Under the pieces are notes generated by a model. It did no database searches, was not told the DNA's origin, and saw only the letters and a list, made by a program, of their open reading frames with translations. The translations under genes and the position numbers were made by a program. Below are positions 60,718 through 64,000 of a stretch of 64,000 nt of DNA, piece after piece; position 1 is the stretch's first letter; every line of letters starts with the position of its first letter. Source of the stretch: Cellulomonas palmilytica (GTDB lineage: Bacteria; Actinomycetota; Actinomycetes; Actinomycetales; Cellulomonadaceae); the NCBI RefSeq assembly GCF_021590045.1, contig NZ_CP062221.1:2790001-2854000 (forward strand), in the 5' to 3' direction.

Positions 60718-61536
60718 TCATCCTACTGACGGCTCGCCCTCGTCCTTCGGAGGGACCGGAACCTGGACGTCGGGCACGGGGCGACCGCCCGGCGCGGCCG
60801 CGCGCGGCTCGGTGTCCGCGGGCTTCTCGTCGGCGACACCCGCCGCGATGCGGGCCTTCTGGGTCGCCGCGTACACGTCCACGTACTCCTGGCCGGACAG
60901 GCTCATGATCGCGTACATGATCTCGTCGGTGACCGACCGCAGGATGAAGCGGTCGTTCTCCATGCCCTTGTAGCGCGAGAAGTCCAACGGCTCGCCCACG
61001 ACCATGCCGATGCGCATGATCTTCGGGATCGTGCGCCCCAGCGGCTGCGCGACGTTCGTGCCGATCATCGCCACGGGGATCACGGGCGCACCCGACTCGA
61101 GCGCGAGGCGCGCGACACCGGTCTTCCCGCGGTACAGCCGGCCGTCGGGGCTGCGGGTGCCCTCGGGGTAGATCCCGAACAGGTCTCCCTCCTGCAGGCG
61201 CCGCAGACCCGTGCGCAGGGCCGCCTCGGACGCCTTGCCGCCGCCGCGGTCGACCGGGATCGTCCCGACCCCGCGCATGAAACCCGCGGTGAGCCGGCCC
61301 TTGATGCCGCGGCCGGAGAAGTACTCCTGCTTGCCGATGAACACGAGCTCTCGGTCCAGCATCAGCGGCAGGAAGAACGAGTCGATCACCGCGAGGTGGT
61401 TGCTCGCCAGGATCGCCGCGCCCTCCGCGGGGATGTTCTGCTCACCGCGGATCCACGGCCGGTACACGAGGTGCAGCAACGGACCCACGAAGATCCGCTT
61501 CATCAACCAGTAGAACAAGGGTTCACCTTCCTGCAC
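60718..61536 (-). CDS. 1-acyl-glycerol-3-phosphate acyltransferase (PlsC family)
   Basis: 272-aa membrane-associated lysophospholipid acyltransferase. Catalytic NHxxxxD in ASNHLAVIDSF, substrate motif YPEGTRSPDG and FMRGVGTIPVDRGG. N-terminal amphipathic/hydrophobic helix (LMKRIFVGPLLHLVYRPW). Start uncertain: GTG used here, but a TTG six codons later lies 7 nt after GGAAGG and an ATG twelve codons in is possible. Pro/Ala-rich tail of about 40 residues. Acts in phosphatidic acid synthesis. Confidence 0.9.
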   Translation of the reverse strand: MQEGEPLFYWLMKRIFVGPLLHLVYRPWIRGEQNIPAEGAAILASNHLAVIDSFFLPLMLDRELVFIGKQEYFSGRGIKGRLTAGFMRGVGTIPVDRGGGKASEAALRTGLRRLQEGDLFGIYPEGTRSPDGRLYRGKTGVARLALESGAPVIPVAMIGTNVAQPLGRTIPKIMRIGMVVGEPLDFSRYKGMENDRFILRSVTDEIMYAIMSLSGQEYVDVYAATQKARIAAGVADEKPADTEPRAAAPGGRPVPDVQVPVPPKDEGEPSVG

Positions 61537-61606
61537 CGTCGGCGGCGCTCGCCGCCGGACGACCCTCGGCCGCCCGTGCGGACCGCCAGGACCGCTGGTC
61601 CGACTC

Positions 61607-61612
61607 TAGAGT
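61607..61612 (+). promoter_or_regulatory. -10 box of leaderless promoter (membrane protein gene)
   Basis: TAGAGT exactly 6 nt before ATG 61619. Confidence 0.6.
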
Positions 61613-61618
61613 GCTCTC

Positions 61619-62284
61619 ATGGCTGCTCGCTCCGACCGACCCGACGAGCGCCCGGACGACAGCCCGGACGAGCCCTGGGACGAGCGCTCGGACGAGCGTG
61701 TCGAGCCGGCGCCCGAGGCGGGCTCCGGGCAGGACGCCGCGGACGTCCCCACCGCCGACGCGGCCGGCACCACCCGTCCGGACCCGGACGCGCCGGTCGA
61801 CGACGACGACTGGGCGCGGATCGTCGCGCAGCTCGAGGACGTCGAGAGCGCGGCGGAGACCGCGTCCCGCGGCGGCCTCGACTTCCCGGTGGCGCCGGGC
61901 GTCGACTCGCCGTTCGACCGGGCGCGCGTCGTGCGCCCCGCCCCCGGGCCCGACGCGCCGAGCGACCCGCTCGCGTCGGCGAGCGGTCGCGACTGGGACG
62001 GCACCTCCCAGTACGACGACGCCGAGGACGACGTCGACGCGCAGGAGGGTTTCGTGCCGCCCGAGCCGGGCCCCGTGCTCGGCGGCGACCCGCTGCTCAC
62101 CATGGCCTGGTTCGCGGCAGCCGGGATGCCCCTGCTGCTGCTCGTCATCCTCATCGTGTGGCGCGACGCCCCCGCCGCCCTCGTGCAGGCCGCGTGCATC
62201 GTCTTCGTCCTGGGCGTCGCGGTGCTGCTGTGGCGGATGCCGCAGCGCCGCGAGCGCCAGGACGACGACGGCGCGGTCGTCTGA
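61619..62284 (+). CDS. Hypothetical protein with acidic N-terminus and two C-terminal TM helices
   Basis: 221-aa protein, not recognised. The first 150 residues are disordered, rich in Asp, Pro, Glu and Arg (RPDERPDDSPDEPWDERSDE), and two membrane segments follow (about 160-180 and 186-206), with a short charged tail. Coding support: ATG with TAGAGT 6 nt upstream and clear G/C codon bias. Leaderless layout. Convergent with glucokinase. Probably membrane-anchored cytoplasmic tail, role unknown. Confidence 0.8.
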   Translation: MAARSDRPDERPDDSPDEPWDERSDERVEPAPEAGSGQDAADVPTADAAGTTRPDPDAPVDDDDWARIVAQLEDVESAAETASRGGLDFPVAPGVDSPFDRARVVRPAPGPDAPSDPLASASGRDWDGTSQYDDAEDDVDAQEGFVPPEPGPVLGGDPLLTMAWFAAAGMPLLLLVILIVWRDAPAALVQAACIVFVLGVAVLLWRMPQRRERQDDDGAVV

Positions 62285-62302
62285 CCGCCGGACCGGCGGG
62301 CG

Positions 62303-63247
62303 TCAGAGCCGGGCGAGGTCGGCCGCGCCGACGATGCCCGCGTCGTTGCCCATCGACGCGACGACGATCGTCGCCTCGGGACGGTGGCCGCGCGCCGAGA
62401 GCTGGTCGGCGAAGCCCTTGCGCGCAGGCTCGAGGACGAGGTCCCCGGCTGCGGCCACGCCGCCACCGATCACGATCATCGCGGGGTCGAGCAGCGCCGC
62501 GACGGACGCCGCGCCCTCGCCGACCCACCGGCCCAGCTCCGCGAGGAGCTGCACCGCGAGCTCGTCGCCCTCCTGAGCCGCCTGCGTGACGTGGGGGCCG
62601 ACGATCTTCTCGGCCGAGCCGCCCGCGAGCTCGAGGATGCGGACCGCGCGGTCCGGGTACGCCACGGCGGCGGCCTGCGCGTCGCGCACGAGCGCGCTGC
62701 CCGACGCGTACTGCTCCCAGCAGCCCTCGTGGCCGCAGCCGCAGTAGTGCCCGCCGGGGACGACGCGCATGTGGCCGACCTCGGCCGCGACGCCGGCGAA
62801 GCCGCGCACCAGCGTGCCGTTGGACACGACCGCACCGCCGAGGCCCGTGCCGATCGTCAGCGTCAGCATGTCGTCCACGTCGCGCGCCGCGCCGAAGCGG
62901 AACTCGGCCCAGCCCGCGGCGTTCGCGTCGTTCTCGACGACGATCTCGACCCTGTCCTCGACGAGCGCCGCGATCCGGTCGCGCAGCGGGTACTCGCGCC
63001 ACGCGATGTTCGGCGCGAACAGCACGCCCGACCGGTCCGCCGCGACGAACCCGGCGGCGGCGAGGCCGATCGCACCGACCTTGTGCTGGGCCGCGAGCTC
63101 CGCGTACGCGTCCGCGATCGCCGCGTCGATGCTCGCGACGTCGTCGGGCTCGGTGTCACGGCGCGTCTTCGCCAGGATCCGACCCTCGTCGTCGACCACA
63201 CCGACGGCGATCTTCGTCCCGCCGATGTCCACCCCGATGGCGTGCAT
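62303..63247 (-). CDS. glk: ROK-family glucokinase
   Basis: 314-aa sugar kinase. N-terminal phosphate motif GVDIGGTKIAVGVVD, catalytic Asp in VENDANAAGWAE, ATP motif TIGTGLGGAVVSNG, and ROK zinc motif CGCGHEGCWEQYASG after the HMRVVPGGHYC His. Phosphorylates glucose with ATP, feeding pfp. ATG chosen from homology; the frame continues upstream through Gly/Thr repeat sequence that is noncoding. Confidence 0.95.
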   Translation of the reverse strand: MHAIGVDIGGTKIAVGVVDDEGRILAKTRRDTEPDDVASIDAAIADAYAELAAQHKVGAIGLAAAGFVAADRSGVLFAPNIAWREYPLRDRIAALVEDRVEIVVENDANAAGWAEFRFGAARDVDDMLTLTIGTGLGGAVVSNGTLVRGFAGVAAEVGHMRVVPGGHYCGCGHEGCWEQYASGSALVRDAQAAAVAYPDRAVRILELAGGSAEKIVGPHVTQAAQEGDELAVQLLAELGRWVGEGAASVAALLDPAMIVIGGGVAAAGDLVLEPARKGFADQLSARGHRPEATIVVASMGNDAGIVGAADLARL

Positions 63248-63298
63248 GCGTCTCGTGCTCCCGATGAAGTGTGTGCTGCGGCCGCGGCTGACGCCGTG

Positions 63299-63354
63299 GC
63301 CGGTGGTTCGGCCGGTCGTCCGGCCGGTGGTTCCGCCGGTGACGCCGGTGGTTC
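63299..63354. repeat. Degenerate 11-12-bp direct repeats upstream of glk
   Basis: GCCGGTGGTTC occurs at 63299, 63323 and 63344, with variants GCCGGTCGTCC and CGCCGGTGACG between. Lies 50-110 bp before the glk ATG. The rest of the 296-bp divergent gap shows only the ligase promoter. Confidence 0.7.
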
Positions 63355-63503
63355 GGCCGCGACGGCTGCGAGGCCGTCGTTGACGGCGTGCGCCCGGCGC
63401 CCCCACGCTAGCGCCAACCCGGGCACGCTCGTACGCGAGTCCGTCCGGGCGACCACGCGAGGTTAACGCGTGCGGGTGGCCGACGACCTGGACGGACGTC
63501 CCG

Positions 63504-63509
63504 TATCCT
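63504..63509 (+). promoter_or_regulatory. -10 box of acyl-CoA ligase gene
   Basis: TATCCT 34 bp before ATG 63544; no clear -35. Confidence 0.4.
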
Positions 63510-63543
63510 CGTCGGACCCGTCGCCTCTGCCAATGGAGCCAGA

Positions 63544-64000
63544 ATGGTCGAGTTCAGCACACCGTTGCTCGTCGAGATCCCGCGCGATCGCAACCTCAAC
63601 GACCTGTTCGCGGAACGGCTCGCGGCCGACCCGGACGGCGTGGTCGTGGAGCACAAGACCGAGCAGAGCGGCCCCTGGATCCCGATCACCACGCGCGAGC
63701 TCGACGCCGAGATCGTCGCCGTCGCGAAGGGCCTGGTCGCCAAGGGCGTCGCACCGGGCGACCGCGTCGGGATCATGTCGCGCACGCGCTACGAGTGGAC
63801 GCTCCTCGACTGGGCGATCTGGGCGGCGGGCGCCGTCACCGTGCCGATCTACGAGACGTCGTCGGCCGAGCAGGTCTCCTGGATCCTCACCGACGCGGGC
63901 GTGTCCGTGCTCGTCGTCGAGAGCGCCGCCAACGCCGCGACCGTCGACGAGGTCCGCGCGGAGGCGCCCGACCTGCGCGAGGTCCTGACGATCGACGACG
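63544..64000 (+). CDS. Long-chain acyl-CoA synthetase (AMP-forming), 3'-truncated by window edge
   Basis: First 152 residues of an ANL-superfamily ligase. The start matches actinobacterial long-chain fatty-acid-CoA ligases: NLNDLFAERLAADPDGV, then GDRVGIMSRTRYEWTLLDWAIWAAGAVTVPIYETSS, the characteristic N-terminal half motif. The AMP-binding P-loop lies beyond the window. GGAGCCAGA precedes the ATG. Activates fatty acids for beta-oxidation by the fadAB products or for lipid synthesis, and is a typical target for Pat-type acetylation. Confidence 0.9.
   Translation, partial: MVEFSTPLLVEIPRDRNLNDLFAERLAADPDGVVVEHKTEQSGPWIPITTRELDAEIVAVAKGLVAKGVAPGDRVGIMSRTRYEWTLLDWAIWAAGAVTVPIYETSSAEQVSWILTDAGVSVLVVESAANAATVDEVRAEAPDLREVLTIDD

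Overview
The window is very GC-rich (strongly G/C-biased third codon positions, many GTG starts) and encodes a typical high-GC actinobacterial chromosome segment. Mycothiol-type DinB proteins, SepH, DUF3071/3093/3159/3710/4193/5998-type proteins, GuaB1, a Rv2175c homologue and a PASTA kinase point to Actinobacteria. Pyruvate formate-lyase with its activase, PPi-dependent phosphofructokinase, a ROK glucokinase and a ParC/ParE pair beside the housekeeping sigma factor suggest a facultatively fermentative Micrococcales member, most like Cellulomonas (inference; not tested by search). I see no mobile element, CRISPR array, rRNA or tRNA. About 57 genes fill the window almost end to end.

Layout. 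1-3680: a fadA-fadB beta-oxidation pair (fadA cut by the window edge) and a mycothiol-dependent isomerase-like protein. 3685-6945: pflA and pflB, the anaerobic pyruvate module. 7113-9671: dxs and a DUF4126 membrane protein. 9732-14448: an alpha/beta hydrolase, then a translationally coupled guaB1 / glutamine amidotransferase / NUDIX / phosphotransferase operon. 14610-18170: a small membrane protein, a DUF1801 protein and two tandem lipoprotein serpins. 18273-23602: aconitase, a 57-aa charged protein and a secreted repeat protein.

23666-33610 contains a TrmA-type methyltransferase, an APC permease, the CeoB/CeoC potassium-uptake pair, DUF3159, OB-fold and DUF3710 proteins, dut, DUF3093, DUF4193, an inositol monophosphatase and a TRIC channel. 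From memory, gene order here (with dxs and sigA) is close to M. tuberculosis Rv2682c-Rv2703. 33793-49843 holds sepH, thymidine kinase, a phosphodiesterase, DUF5998, a GNAT/acyl-CoA-ligase fusion, parC, a YhhN protein, a double-GNAT protein, parE, DUF7455, YciI and rpoD/sigA.

50277-64000 holds a universal stress protein (13-bp tandem repeats at its 3' end), DUF4192, a lipoprotein, a polyprenyl synthetase, a Rv2175c-type regulator, a LysM transglycosylase, a PASTA Ser/Thr kinase, class II DAHP synthase overlapping PPi-PFK, an acyltransferase, a membrane protein, ROK glucokinase and the start of an acyl-CoA ligase. The order idsA-like / Rv2175c / pknL / aroG resembles M. tuberculosis Rv2173-Rv2178c. 

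Regulation visible in the sequence: at least nine genes have a TAnnnT -10 box 6-7 nt before the start codon, the layout of leaderless mRNAs; several clean palindromes (before acnA, rpoD, the secreted repeat protein, and after the inositol monophosphatase gene) look like operators; and many gene ends carry GC-rich hairpins without U-tracts. No wholly unknown multi-gene system stands out. The best leads are the tandem serpins with diverged reactive loops, the operator palindromes, the 13-bp tandem repeat, and conserved but uncharacterised modules.
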